Origin: Asticcacaulis sp. AC460
GTDB taxonomy: Bacteria; Pseudomonadota; Alphaproteobacteria; Caulobacterales; Caulobacteraceae
Length of the DNA: 52,206 bases
Assembly: GCF_000495795.1 (NCBI RefSeq)
Contig: NZ_AWGD01000045.1
Coordinates: 1 to 52,206 of the forward strand
Direction: 5' to 3'
This document shows positions 8,655 to 17,165 of the stretch, piece after piece. Below the pieces are notes generated by a model. It was not told the DNA's origin and did no database searches. It saw nothing but the letters and a program-made list of their open reading frames with translations. The position numbers and the translations under genes are program-made. The first letter of the stretch is position 1, and each line of letters begins with the position of its first letter.

Positions 8655-8678
8655 GCGGAAACTGGCGTCAGTTTCCGC
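8655..8678 (-). terminator. 10-bp perfect hairpin after the acetylesterase gene
   Basis: GCGGAAACTG (8655-8664) and CAGTTTCCGC (8669-8678) form a perfect stem with a 4-base loop, 17 bases past the stop of the esterase gene. A second small inverted repeat, GGCAC/GTGCC, follows at about 8635-8648. No T-tract follows on the minus strand, so this is either an imperfect terminator or a 3'-end stabilising stem in front of the yjcH-actP promoter. Confidence 0.5.
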
Positions 8679-8695
8679 TGGAAAGCAATCAAAAT

Positions 8696-10642
8696 CTATT
8701 GAACGGTGAGTTCGAACGGCGCGGCGGGCAGGTCGTCGGCGCTGAACAGGTTGACGAACGGCGAATCCGCCCAGGCATAGCGCACCTTGGTGACGCCGGC
8801 GCCGGCGCCTTTCAGCACCACCGTATCGCCCGACGGCGAACCCGCAACATAGTGGCAGGTGCCGCCAGCACAGGCTTCGAAACCGATGGCCAGGTCTGAG
8901 CTATAAGTACGCAGGCCGCCATTGGTGCTCTTGAAGGCGACGACGATGTCGTTGCCGGACCGCGTGGCCGAGATGGCTTCCGGACCGCCCGGGGTGATCG
9001 AGGTATCACCATAGGCCACGACCCGCGCGGCGCGTGCCAGGCGTTCACCGACGATCGTCTTCTGCGTCGGGTGAATGTCCGAACGGTCGCCGAAGTCGAT
9101 GGTGATGGCGGTGAAGGCGTGGGGATCCTTGGCGATGCTGAGGCGTTGGGCCTCGCGCAGTTCCGCCCAGCCGGACTCGACGGGTTGGCTGGCAGTCGAA
9201 CCGAAGGCGGTCAACTGGGTCACCAGGAAGGGCATGTCGGGCTGGCCGAAGGTCTCGCGCCAGTCCTTTATCAGCAAGGGTTGCAGGGTGCGGTATTGTT
9301 CACCGCGCCCGACATTGGCCTCGCCCTGGTACCAGGCCGCCAGCTTGAGGTGGTAGCCCTTCAACGGCGCGATCATGCCGTTATAGAGGGTGGTCAGGCT
9401 GGTCGGGACGTTCCACGGCGCCGGCGGGACGGACAGGCCTTTGGAAGCCATGCCAAGCTTGTATTTCCAGTCGGCCTTGAGCTGGATGTACTGGCCGTCG
9501 CTGGTCTTCACCGCGCGGTTCTCCGGCCGGCCGGTCAGGCCGCCCTCCCAGCCGCCGCTGAGGACGCGCAGGACGACGATATTGGTGCCCGCCTTGAACA
9601 CGCCCTTGGGGACATTGTACTCGCGCCACATCCACGACATGCTGGCGCCGCCGACGCGGGTGCCATTGACCCAGGCGGTGTCGTAGGTGTCGATCGGCCC
9701 GAGCACCAGCTGGTTGGCCGTGGCGGCCTGGGCCTGGGTCAGCTCGACCGTGGTGCGGAACCAGCTGACGCCGTCGTGGGATTTGAATTCGTCGATGCCC
9801 GCGGCCTTCCACGAACCGACCGGCGTCAGGGACGGCCATTTGGCGTCGTCGTACTTGGGCGAGATATAGGCGCGTTCGGCCTTGGCGTTCTTGTCGTGGG
9901 CGTCCCACCACGCCTCTTGGCGCTGTTCCTCATCGGCCATGGCCTTGGCGGGATTGGTCCCCAGTTGGTCGACCGCGGCGACGCCTTCCGCGAAGGCCGG
10001 GACGGTTTTCAGCGACGACGGCCCGACCCAGCTTTCGATGGTGGTGCCGCCCCAGCTCGAATTGATGAAGCCAACCGGGACCTGGTATCGGGCCTGGAGT
10101 GACCGGGCCATGTAATAGCAGACGGCCGAGGCGTCGCCGGTGACGTCGGGGCCGGACACCTTCCATTCGGTTGGATGGGTCAGGTCGTCCAGCGGCAGGG
10201 GTTGGCTGTCCTTCTGGATGTTGGCAAAGCGAATATTGTTGTTGCCGGCGCCCATCAGGGCTCCCCAGGCATTGGTCGAGTTACGGACCGAGAACTCCAT
10301 GTTGGATTGGCCGCTGCACAGATAGACGTCGCCAACCAGGATGTCGTTGCGGGTGGCGGTTTCACCTCCTGCCGCGGCCGTCAGCACAAAGGGGCCACCG
10401 GCGGTCATGGCGGGCAGGGTGGCGCGCCATTTGCCGGCGGCGTCGGCCGTGGCGGTGGCCGACTGGCCGTTCAGCGAGACGGTGACGGCCTGGGAGGGCG
10501 TGGCGGTGCCCCAGACGGTGACCGGCTGGTCGCGCTGGATGACGGCGTGGTCGGTGAATATTTTGGCGAACTGCGGCGCCGCGAGGGCCGGCGTGGCAAG
10601 GACCGTGGCGGCGAGCGCGGCGGACAGGCTGAGACGGAGCAT
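8696..10642 (-). CDS. Secreted sialate O-acetylesterase
   Basis: A 648-residue SGNH-type esterase. The first 21 residues (MLRLSLSAALAATVLATPALA) are a standard Sec signal peptide ending in an AxA-type site. The catalytic-serine motif is YLCSGQSNMEF with Ser113. Further family blocks are GFINSSWGGTTIESW and LAAWYQGEANVGRG, with a DxxDIHPxQK segment (DRSDIHPTQK) supplying the Asp/His pair. An inserted beta-sandwich domain lies between. The enzyme removes acetyl groups from sugars; in soil and freshwater alphaproteobacteria such enzymes often act on acetylated plant glycans rather than sialic acid. ATG at 10642 has AGGGAA in front. It is a single gene with its own promoter region. Confidence 0.9.
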   Translation of the reverse strand: MLRLSLSAALAATVLATPALAAPQFAKIFTDHAVIQRDQPVTVWGTATPSQAVTVSLNGQSATATADAAGKWRATLPAMTAGGPFVLTAAAGGETATRNDILVGDVYLCSGQSNMEFSVRNSTNAWGALMGAGNNNIRFANIQKDSQPLPLDDLTHPTEWKVSGPDVTGDASAVCYYMARSLQARYQVPVGFINSSWGGTTIESWVGPSSLKTVPAFAEGVAAVDQLGTNPAKAMADEEQRQEAWWDAHDKNAKAERAYISPKYDDAKWPSLTPVGSWKAAGIDEFKSHDGVSWFRTTVELTQAQAATANQLVLGPIDTYDTAWVNGTRVGGASMSWMWREYNVPKGVFKAGTNIVVLRVLSGGWEGGLTGRPENRAVKTSDGQYIQLKADWKYKLGMASKGLSVPPAPWNVPTSLTTLYNGMIAPLKGYHLKLAAWYQGEANVGRGEQYRTLQPLLIKDWRETFGQPDMPFLVTQLTAFGSTASQPVESGWAELREAQRLSIAKDPHAFTAITIDFGDRSDIHPTQKTIVGERLARAARVVAYGDTSITPGGPEAISATRSGNDIVVAFKSTNGGLRTYSSDLAIGFEACAGGTCHYVAGSPSGDTVVLKGAGAGVTKVRYAWADSPFVNLFSADDLPAAPFELTVQ

Positions 10643-10813
10643 GGTGTTCCCTGTGACTTATCTTTGTTGGCGAAGTTTTCGGCCGTTTCGCTCAATAAGG
10701 CAACTCAAAAGATTTATTCTAAGGCCGAGTCGGTTCCGGTTCGCGGTTACCGTTGGTATTGCCAGCAGATTGATCCACTGTCACAATGGGTTAAGATTTT
10801 ATAAACAATTGCG

Positions 10814-12703
10814 ATGGGGATGATTATGGCGGGTATCAATACGATAAAGCGCGACACGGTGTTAAATGCTGTTCTGGGGAACCCTGTCCTTGAGGCATCG
10901 GCCTCGCCGATCGCCGCGGTCTATGCGGGGACGCCGGGCAATGACACCTACGTGGGGACGAGCGGCGCCGACACGGCAGACGGTGCGGCTGGCAATGACA
11001 CCCTGAACGGGAATGCGGGAAACGACAGTCTGTTCGGTGGCGCCGGCCGTGATAGTCTGGTTGGCGGCGATGGTAACGATGTTCTGAACGGGGGAGCGGA
11101 TACCGACCGGGACACACTCATCGGCGGGCTGGGCGACGATACCTATTACGGTGGTTATCGCGATTCTTTCGTGGAAACCGCCGGGGGCGGACGTGACCTG
11201 CTTTACTTTGCCGGAGGTGTCGATCTTTTCGGCAGCTACATCGAAGACGTGGTCCAGACCGGTACATTAAACAGCTATATTCGGGGCAACGGCCTGGGTA
11301 ACCGGCTGACTGGCGGGATCGCCGACGACTCCTTGTACGGTCAGGAAGGCAGCGACACGTTGACTGGCAATGCCGGTCAGGACGCGTTAAGCGGTGGTAT
11401 CGGCAATGATATCCTTTCCGGCGGAGATGGTAACGATGTCCTTCGGGGTTATGAAGACAACGACGGTCTGAGCGGGGATGCGGGAGACGATCTTCTGGTG
11501 GGCTATACCGGAGATGACACGATTGTTGGGGGCGTTGGCAACGACCGGTTGGTCGGTGACGCCGGGAATGACACCCTGATTGGGGGGGCTGACAACGACT
11601 CTTTGGAAGGTGGCGCTGGCACCAACAAACTGGAGGGCGGGACGGGAAACGACACGTTCATCACCAACGGTACAGACCTTTTGCTGGGAGAGGCCGGCAA
11701 CGATCGGCTGGAGAATCCTTGGGGGCAAAATTCGACCCTGGTCGGCGGCGCCGGTAACGACACCTACGTCATTGTTAACATTTCAACGGCAACCCTGATC
11801 GAGGCGAGCGGCGAGGGGATCGATGAGGTAATCTCCAGCGTCGGCGGAACGCTGGCCGCCAATTTCGAGAACCTTCGGTTTGGGCTGGGCGATGGAACAG
11901 GCAACGGCCACAAGAATATGATCACCGGCGGTGCCGGCGCTAACCGACTGGACGGCGCTGCCGGAGCCGATACGCTGATAGGGATGGATGGCAACGACAC
12001 CTACGTGGTCGATGGCGGGGATGTTGTCATCGAAGCCGCCAACGGTGGAACGGACCTGCTTCTGGCCGGGTTCAACTACGGGCTGTCGGATTTTGTCGAG
12101 GATCTCGTTCTGACCGGAACGGGTAATCTCGAAGCGACGGGCAATGGTTCCAGCAACAGATTGACCGGTAATGATGGTAATAACCTGCTCAATGGCGACG
12201 GCGGCAACGATACTTTGGTCGGCGGTTTGGGGGATGACACCTACTATGTGCAATCGGCCGGAGACGTGGTCATCGAGACAGCGGGGCAGGGCAAGGACCT
12301 TGTGGTTTCCTGGGTGAGCTATGCGCTGGGCGGAACCCTGGTGGAGAACCTGACCTTGATGGGGCCGGCCGGGTGGAGCGCGACGGGCAACAGCCTGGGC
12401 AACACCCTGACCGGCAATGATGGCAACAATGTCCTGAACGGTCTTGGCGCGCGTGACGTGCTGATCGGCGGGCTGGGGGCGGACACCTTCCTGTTCACCG
12501 CGAACAGCGGGCGCGACCGGATCGATGATTTCAGCGCGGCACAAAATGACCGCGTCAACCTCAACGCCTACACAGGCGGCGTTGCCAATGCAGGGATGGT
12601 TGTCCAGGCAGGGGCGGACGTGGTCATCACACTGACGGCGACCGATGTCATTACGGTGCTCAACGCAACCCGGGCCGACGTGCTTAGCCACATCGTCTGG
12701 TAG
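10814..12703 (+). CDS. RTX calcium-binding secreted protein 1
   Basis: A protein of about 629 residues. After some 40 residues it becomes an RTX array: repeated GGxGxDxLx nonapeptides (GGAGRDSLVGGDGNDVLNGG and many more) that fold as calcium-bound beta rolls. Longer units of the type DDTYYVQSAGDVVIE, followed by VENLTL and ATGNSLGNTLTGNDGNN, alternate with them. It ends in DVLSHIVW, shared with the next three RTX proteins; this is probably the uncleaved type I secretion signal. No enzymatic domain is visible, so an adhesin, surface-layer or matrix role is more likely than a toxin. Three in-frame ATGs (10814, 10820, 10826) are possible; GGGGA lies in front of the last. No type I transporter genes are in the window. 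Confidence 0.88.
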   Translation: MGMIMAGINTIKRDTVLNAVLGNPVLEASASPIAAVYAGTPGNDTYVGTSGADTADGAAGNDTLNGNAGNDSLFGGAGRDSLVGGDGNDVLNGGADTDRDTLIGGLGDDTYYGGYRDSFVETAGGGRDLLYFAGGVDLFGSYIEDVVQTGTLNSYIRGNGLGNRLTGGIADDSLYGQEGSDTLTGNAGQDALSGGIGNDILSGGDGNDVLRGYEDNDGLSGDAGDDLLVGYTGDDTIVGGVGNDRLVGDAGNDTLIGGADNDSLEGGAGTNKLEGGTGNDTFITNGTDLLLGEAGNDRLENPWGQNSTLVGGAGNDTYVIVNISTATLIEASGEGIDEVISSVGGTLAANFENLRFGLGDGTGNGHKNMITGGAGANRLDGAAGADTLIGMDGNDTYVVDGGDVVIEAANGGTDLLLAGFNYGLSDFVEDLVLTGTGNLEATGNGSSNRLTGNDGNNLLNGDGGNDTLVGGLGDDTYYVQSAGDVVIETAGQGKDLVVSWVSYALGGTLVENLTLMGPAGWSATGNSLGNTLTGNDGNNVLNGLGARDVLIGGLGADTFLFTANSGRDRIDDFSAAQNDRVNLNAYTGGVANAGMVVQAGADVVITLTATDVITVLNATRADVLSHIVW

Positions 12704-12803
12704 CGGTGGGGGCAGCGCCAGCCGTTGTCGCGGAGGCGCTCAGAGACAGGGCGCCGGCTGACAACAGAAGGGTGCGGCGATCGATGGTATTGCGATTGGT
12801 CAT
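12684..12803 (-). pseudogene. Orphan 39-residue signal-peptide fragment of a lost secreted-protein gene
   Basis: A short open frame with a strong ribosome site (AGGGGG, 7 bases before ATG at 12803). It encodes a start typical of exported proteins: NRNTIDRRTLLLSAGALSL and then an alanine-rich stretch ending TTAGAAP. The DRRTLLLSAGA part resembles a Tat-like or Sec signal with a hydrophobic core. After AAPTATRRCG it stops, inside the 3' end of the RTX gene on the opposite strand. The mature protein is missing, so this is probably the 5' remnant of a gene whose body was deleted, with the RTX gene joined to it. A genuine small peptide is less likely. Confidence 0.55.
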
Positions 12804-12853
12804 GATATCCCCCTGAGCTACGAGTTTAACATCGACGCAGGGGGATGTCACGA

Positions 12854-14233
12854 TCAGGCGGAAGCGGCGCGGGCGCGGATGGCGCTCAGGGGCTCGTCGC
12901 GCAGCAGTTCGCCGTTGCGCCATACCGGCTGCAGCAGGTTGTCGCCGCCGTTGACCGGCTGCCAGTCGCTGTCGCGGACGGCGGTGGTCTTCAGGTCCGT
13001 AGTCAGGCCCAGCAGACCGCGTTTCGAGCGCTTGCCGGTATCGGTGACGGGGTCCTTGTAGACGTCGCGCCAGACGCCGTTCACCCTGGCGGCCGATGCC
13101 TTGTAGGCGAACTGCAGGGTGTCGCGGTCGCACTTCTGCAGCAGGGCGCCGCCCATGCCGAAGGCCAGGTTCGAGGCGCTGAAGCCTTCGGCCGTGATGC
13201 GGTCGAGGATGGCGGCGATGCTGACCGGATTGACGCCGTCGCCCTGGATGACGCGGACGTTTTTCAGGACGCGGAATCCCTTGGTGTTGGTGTCCGTGCC
13301 GAAGCGATTGGCCAGCAGGTGCAGGGTTTTCGACACGACCTCGACCGGATCGCCGCTGTCGGGACGGACGACCAGGGTGGCGCCGCTGTCGATGACCTTC
13401 TGGCGCAGGGCTTCGCCCCAGATGTGGTCGACGGCGTGGTACAGGTCGTAGGAATCCGAAACCACGGCATACAGGCCCTCGGGCTTGCCGAACTGCTGGA
13501 CCATGTTGGCGTAGGCGGCCTGTTCGTTTGGGCGTTCCCAACTGGTGATCGTCGAGTGCTCCGCTGCCGGGATCGAGAAGCCGGCCATGGGTTCGTGGTA
13601 GAATTTGCGTGCGGCGACAATGGCGGCCAAGGTGTCGCTGCCCTGGAAATTGACCAGGTGGGCCAGGCCGCCCAGGGCCGCCGATTGGTGCGAGGAGACG
13701 CCGCGGGCGCCGAAGTCGTGTAGTTTGAACGGCAGTTCGCCGTCGGGATCGTCGGCGGTTTTGACCAGGGCGTCGCGGATGATGCGGCGGACGCCGTGGC
13801 TGATGGTCGCCACCGTGATCGGGTACCAGACGCGCAGCAGGGCGGTTTCGACATAGCTGGTCAGCCAGAAGAAGTCGAGATCGGTATTGACCACCGTCAT
13901 CATCGGCACATGGACGGGGGCGATGGTGCCTTCGGGCTGGGCGCGGATCTCGAGCGGCAGGCGGCCGCCGTGGCGGTCCAGCAATAGCTGCCAGCCGGCT
14001 TCGTGGAAGGGCAAGCCGTGGGCCGGGAGGAGGTCGCGGGCTTCGTCGATATCAGCAGCCGTGACCGGGTTGGCGAACTCGGCCTTGAGGATGGCCTGAA
14101 GGCCGAAGAACAGGGCCTCGGGATAGGGGCCGCCGCGGGCTTCGACGTACGAGAAGACCTGTTGCGTACCCTGCGGATATTGCAGGTAGTGGCTGGCCTT
14201 GTAGCTGTCGGTATTGAGGATCGGATTGGTCAT
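12854..14233 (-). CDS. nadV: Nicotinamide phosphoribosyltransferase (NAMPT/NadV type)
   Basis: A 459-residue enzyme that joins nicotinamide and PRPP to nicotinamide mononucleotide. The match to NAMPT is strong over the whole length. It starts NPILNTDSYKASHY, then has HDFGARGVSSHQSA. PAAEHSTITSWE carries His226, equivalent to the phosphorylated catalytic His of human NAMPT. VVSDSYDLYHAVDHIWGE, RPDSGDPVEV, RVIQGDGVNP, AFGMGGALLQK and the RSKRG segment follow. It is about the usual length for bacterial NadV. AAGGAG precedes the ATG but lies in a small hairpin. The NadM-Nudix gene directly upstream on the same strand supplies the next step, so the pair makes NAD from nicotinamide in two reactions. 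Confidence 0.95.
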   Translation of the reverse strand: MTNPILNTDSYKASHYLQYPQGTQQVFSYVEARGGPYPEALFFGLQAILKAEFANPVTAADIDEARDLLPAHGLPFHEAGWQLLLDRHGGRLPLEIRAQPEGTIAPVHVPMMTVVNTDLDFFWLTSYVETALLRVWYPITVATISHGVRRIIRDALVKTADDPDGELPFKLHDFGARGVSSHQSAALGGLAHLVNFQGSDTLAAIVAARKFYHEPMAGFSIPAAEHSTITSWERPNEQAAYANMVQQFGKPEGLYAVVSDSYDLYHAVDHIWGEALRQKVIDSGATLVVRPDSGDPVEVVSKTLHLLANRFGTDTNTKGFRVLKNVRVIQGDGVNPVSIAAILDRITAEGFSASNLAFGMGGALLQKCDRDTLQFAYKASAARVNGVWRDVYKDPVTDTGKRSKRGLLGLTTDLKTTAVRDSDWQPVNGGDNLLQPVWRNGELLRDEPLSAIRARAASA

Positions 14234-14234
14234 G

Positions 14235-14251
14235 ACAGAAGCTCCTTCTGT
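14235..14251 (-). promoter_or_regulatory. Hairpin enclosing the nadV ribosome-binding site
   Basis: In the minus-strand message, ACAGAAG GAG CTTCTGT forms a perfect 7-bp stem with a 3-base loop, ending one base before the ATG region of nadV. The Shine-Dalgarno AAGGAG lies in the stem and loop. If it forms, it would lower nadV translation unless ribosomes arriving from the upstream NadM gene open it. Seen directly; the regulatory role is inference. Confidence 0.45.
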
Positions 14252-14289
14252 GGTTGAGCTCGTCGGGGTCTATCCCCTTGAGCAGGAAA

Positions 14290-15327
14290 TCAGGCGGTTC
14301 CCAGGAAGTGTTCGAGGATGAAGAAATGGTCCTCGAACAGGTGTTCGCGCAGGCGGCGGGCTTCGGCCAGGGGGACCCAGCGAGCGCGGGCGGCGTCGTC
14401 CGAACCGCGCACCGCTGGCAGGTCGCCGCTGGCGAACTCGAAGTAAAAGGCGTGGGTGATGGTGCGGCCGCGCTGCGACCTGTCCGGATCGTCGAAGACC
14501 TGACGGCCTTTCAGGCTGCCTTTCAGGACGGGAATGGGCAGCTTGATGCGCGTCTCTTCCTTCAGTTCGCGGATAGCGGCCTGGAGCAGGGATTCTTCGG
14601 GGTTGAGGAAGCCGCCGGGCAGGGCCCACAGGCCCTTGCCCGGATGAGCGCCGCGCTTGACCAGCAGGACATGGCCGGAATGGACGATGACCGCGTCGAC
14701 CGTGACGAAGGTCGGCGGGTAGGGGGCGGCGTCCCAGGCAGCTTTATAGCTGTCGATATGGCGCTGTTCGTCGGCCAGGAGGTTGAAAGTCTTGGATTTT
14801 CTGAAAGCCAGCAGGGTTTCATATACCGCCTGGGGGACATTGGCCTGGACCAGGCGAAGGGCGCCTTCGTCGGCCGCGAACAGGTGGCGGCGCAGCTCGG
14901 TCGCCGACAGAGTGGTGGCGAAGGGCACGTCGATCCGGTCCCACTGCGGGAAGGCATGTAGGTACCACGAGCTTTCGTCCTTATCGTGGCCGATCAGGCC
15001 GATGCGGACATCGGCGGGGCTCTTCCCGGACTGGACGATGGCCGCCGCGACATGTTCCTGGACGTCGGCCTGCCAGGCGCCTTCGTTGTAGAGATGGTCG
15101 ACCAGGTGGTGGATGATGACCCGGTCGGAGTCGGCACCCAGGGCGGCGCGGATCATGACCTCGCGCTCGGCAGCCGAGAAGGGGTTGCGCGTCGACCGCG
15201 CCGACTGCGCGGAACCGACGAGCACGATCAGGCGGTCGCAGGTTTCCAACGCGCGGCGGACAACCGCCATGTGGCCATTATGGAAGGGTTCGAAACGCCC
15301 GATGAAGGCGATGAAATCGTAGTGCAT
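14290..15327 (-). CDS. nadM: Bifunctional nicotinamide-nucleotide adenylyltransferase / Nudix hydrolase
   Basis: A 345-residue two-domain enzyme. Residues 1-175 are an NMN adenylyltransferase with GRFEPFHNGH (10-19) for ATP binding and SARSTRNPFSAAER near residue 42, the ISxSRTNPF-type motif. Residues 205-345 are a Nudix domain with the complete Nudix box starting GGFLNPEE near 238 and containing RELKEET. The first domain converts NMN and ATP to NAD. The second hydrolyses ADP-ribose or a related nucleotide, and in the cyanobacterial and Francisella relatives it acts on ADP-ribose. GAGGGAG precedes the ATG. It is first in an operon with nadV, 56 bases apart, forming a complete nicotinamide salvage cassette. 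Confidence 0.94.
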   Translation of the reverse strand: MHYDFIAFIGRFEPFHNGHMAVVRRALETCDRLIVLVGSAQSARSTRNPFSAAEREVMIRAALGADSDRVIIHHLVDHLYNEGAWQADVQEHVAAAIVQSGKSPADVRIGLIGHDKDESSWYLHAFPQWDRIDVPFATTLSATELRRHLFAADEGALRLVQANVPQAVYETLLAFRKSKTFNLLADEQRHIDSYKAAWDAAPYPPTFVTVDAVIVHSGHVLLVKRGAHPGKGLWALPGGFLNPEESLLQAAIRELKEETRIKLPIPVLKGSLKGRQVFDDPDRSQRGRTITHAFYFEFASGDLPAVRGSDDAARARWVPLAEARRLREHLFEDHFFILEHFLGTA

Positions 15328-15447
15328 AGAGGCTCCCTCAGTGCTGTGTTCGCCCAGTCTGCCCGGACAGATTCAGCGGTGCTCCCATTTGCATCGGCTG
15401 TCAACGGGCAACTTCCCATCGGCGCCGGGTTGCGTTAGCATGCCGGT

Positions 15448-17013
15448 ATGTGGCTGTGGGATGTAAGAGCGTGGATGGCGGCGCGTCCGGTGGTGGCTTG
15501 TGGCGCCGCGGCGGGGCTGGCTCTTATCAGCCTTGGGATTCGCATGGCTGTTGCGCCCCAATGGCAGGGGGTGCCGTTCCTTACCTTTGTACCGGTTATC
15601 CTGCTGAGCGCCTTCTGGGGGCGGTGGCCGGGTGCGGTGTGTGCCGTCCTGGCCGGCGGGCTGGCGTGGCGGTTCCTGTTTCCTACCGAAACCGCCTTCA
15701 ACTTTCCGTGGACGTCAAGCGGCATGGCGCTGGCAGTCTATGCCCTGTCGGCGGTGTTGATGGTGCTGTTGGTCGATGGGGTGACCCGGGCGTTTGAGAC
15801 TTCTAAAAAACTGGAAGTGTCGCGTGAGGAGCTTCTGCAGTCGCTGGAGCGGCGGGTCGAAGAGCGGACGGCAGAATTGCGCGCAGAAATTGAAAGCCGC
15901 CGCGAGGCCGAGGCCAAGGTGGCGCAGTATGAGCGCATGGAGGCGGTCGGTCAGCTGGTCGGCGGGATATCGCACGACTTCAACAACCTGCTGGGCATCA
16001 TCATCGGAAATCTCGATCTGGCGCAGAGACGGCTTGCGCGCGGCGAGAATCAGATCAGCCATCACATAGAGGCGGCCTTTGACGGCGCGCGGCGGGGCGC
16101 CAGCCTGACGAGGCGTCTGCTGGCTTTCGCGCGCAAGCAACCGCTGCAGCCGGTGGTGGTCGATGTCAACGGGCTGGTTTCGGGCATGGGTGAGTTGCTG
16201 CATGCGACGCTGGGCGAGCGGATCGCTGTGGACTTGCGGTTGGAGGCAGGGCTGTGGACGACCAAGATCGATCCGGTGCAGTTCGAGAACGCCCTGTTGA
16301 ACCTGGCGGTCAATGCGCGCGACGCCATGCCCGACGGCGGGCGGTTGATCATCGCGACCTGGAATGAAGGTGACCATGTGGTGGTGACCGTGACCGATAC
16401 GGGCATCGGCATGAGCGAGGCGGTCCTGGCGCGGGCGTTCGAGCCGTTTTTTACCACCAAGGGGGTGGGGCAGGGGACCGGACTGGGCCTAAGCCAGATC
16501 CACGGCTATCTTAAGCAGTCGGGCGGCCATGCGGATCTGGAGTCAGTGCCAGGCGAGGGAACGACGGTGATTTTGTACCTGCCGCGACATCGGGGCGGGC
16601 CGGTTGAAGCGCGTGCCGAGGTCGCCCTGTCCGAGGCCAGGCCGTCGAAGCGCGGCAGCAAGGTGCTGGTCGTTGAGGACGAGGCCGGGGTACGGGCGAT
16701 CGCGGTCCAGGTCTTGATCGACCTGGGGTTCCGGGTGGCGGAGGCCGATGGCGGGGCGGCAGCGCTAAGACTGCTGGCCGATGATCCGGAGATCGAGGTG
16801 CTGTTTACCGATATTATCATGCCCGGCATGTTGGGCAGCGAGTTGGCGAAGGCGGCGAAGGTGATGCGGCCGGAGCTGCGGGTGTTGTATATGACCGGGT
16901 ATACCTATGACGCAGTGACGCGCGACGGTGTACTGGATCCAGGAGTCGAGTTGTTGTCCAAGCCGTTTACGCCGGATCAGTTGGCAAGGAAGATGGATAG
17001 GGTGCTGGCTTAG
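15448..17013 (+). CDS. Hybrid histidine kinase with C-terminal receiver domain
   Basis: A 521-residue membrane-bound sensor kinase. The N-terminal 110 residues hold three to four membrane helices with very short loops, so there is no large periplasmic sensor. A coiled coil (residues 115-165) leads to the dimerisation domain with GISHDFNN, His176 being the phosphorylation site. The ATPase domain shows the N box NLAVNARDAMPDGG, the G1 box DTGIGM, EPFFTTKG and the G2 box GTGLGLSQIHG. A receiver domain (about 400-520) has VVEDE, the phospho-acceptor Asp in LFTDIIMPGM and Lys in LSKPFTP. The HDFNN kinase type with own receiver is common in alphaproteobacteria. No output regulator is adjacent except the double-receiver protein transcribed towards it, which may be its partner. 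Confidence 0.92.
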   Translation: MWLWDVRAWMAARPVVACGAAAGLALISLGIRMAVAPQWQGVPFLTFVPVILLSAFWGRWPGAVCAVLAGGLAWRFLFPTETAFNFPWTSSGMALAVYALSAVLMVLLVDGVTRAFETSKKLEVSREELLQSLERRVEERTAELRAEIESRREAEAKVAQYERMEAVGQLVGGISHDFNNLLGIIIGNLDLAQRRLARGENQISHHIEAAFDGARRGASLTRRLLAFARKQPLQPVVVDVNGLVSGMGELLHATLGERIAVDLRLEAGLWTTKIDPVQFENALLNLAVNARDAMPDGGRLIIATWNEGDHVVVTVTDTGIGMSEAVLARAFEPFFTTKGVGQGTGLGLSQIHGYLKQSGGHADLESVPGEGTTVILYLPRHRGGPVEARAEVALSEARPSKRGSKVLVVEDEAGVRAIAVQVLIDLGFRVAEADGGAAALRLLADDPEIEVLFTDIIMPGMLGSELAKAAKVMRPELRVLYMTGYTYDAVTRDGVLDPGVELLSKPFTPDQLARKMDRVLA

Positions 17014-17044
17014 GGGCAGTCTTTATCTGTTGCGCTTGCAGTAA

Positions 17045-17112
17045 GATACCCCTCCACCCCTTCGGGGTCCCCCTCCCCAGCCTCGCCGGCAGGCATTCGT
17101 AGGGAGGAGGGC
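17045..17112. repeat. C-rich intergenic palindromic repeat, copy 1
   Basis: The unit begins GATACCCCTCCACC, has a small hairpin CCCCTTCGGGG, then CCCCCTCCCC, and closes with GGGAGGAGG. It lies between two converging genes. Seven further relatives occur in the window, all intergenic. They resemble the REP-like elements common in Caulobacterales genomes. Confidence 0.75.
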
Positions 17113-17165
17113 GCTCGAAACTTCCGCATGTGGCCCTTGCTCGAGATTCAGTGCCAAGGAAAGGG

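Noticed and set aside
10814..12703. RTX proteins as cytolysins
   Set aside because: No hydrophobic pore-forming domain, acylation site or neighbouring acyltransferase and transporter genes; only calcium-binding repeats and a C-terminal signal are visible.
12684..13541. 285-codon minus-strand frame overlapping nadV
   Set aside because: Most of it is a shadow of nadV in another frame. Only its last 39 codons, from ATG 12803, have a ribosome site and a protein-like sequence, and these are reported as a remnant.
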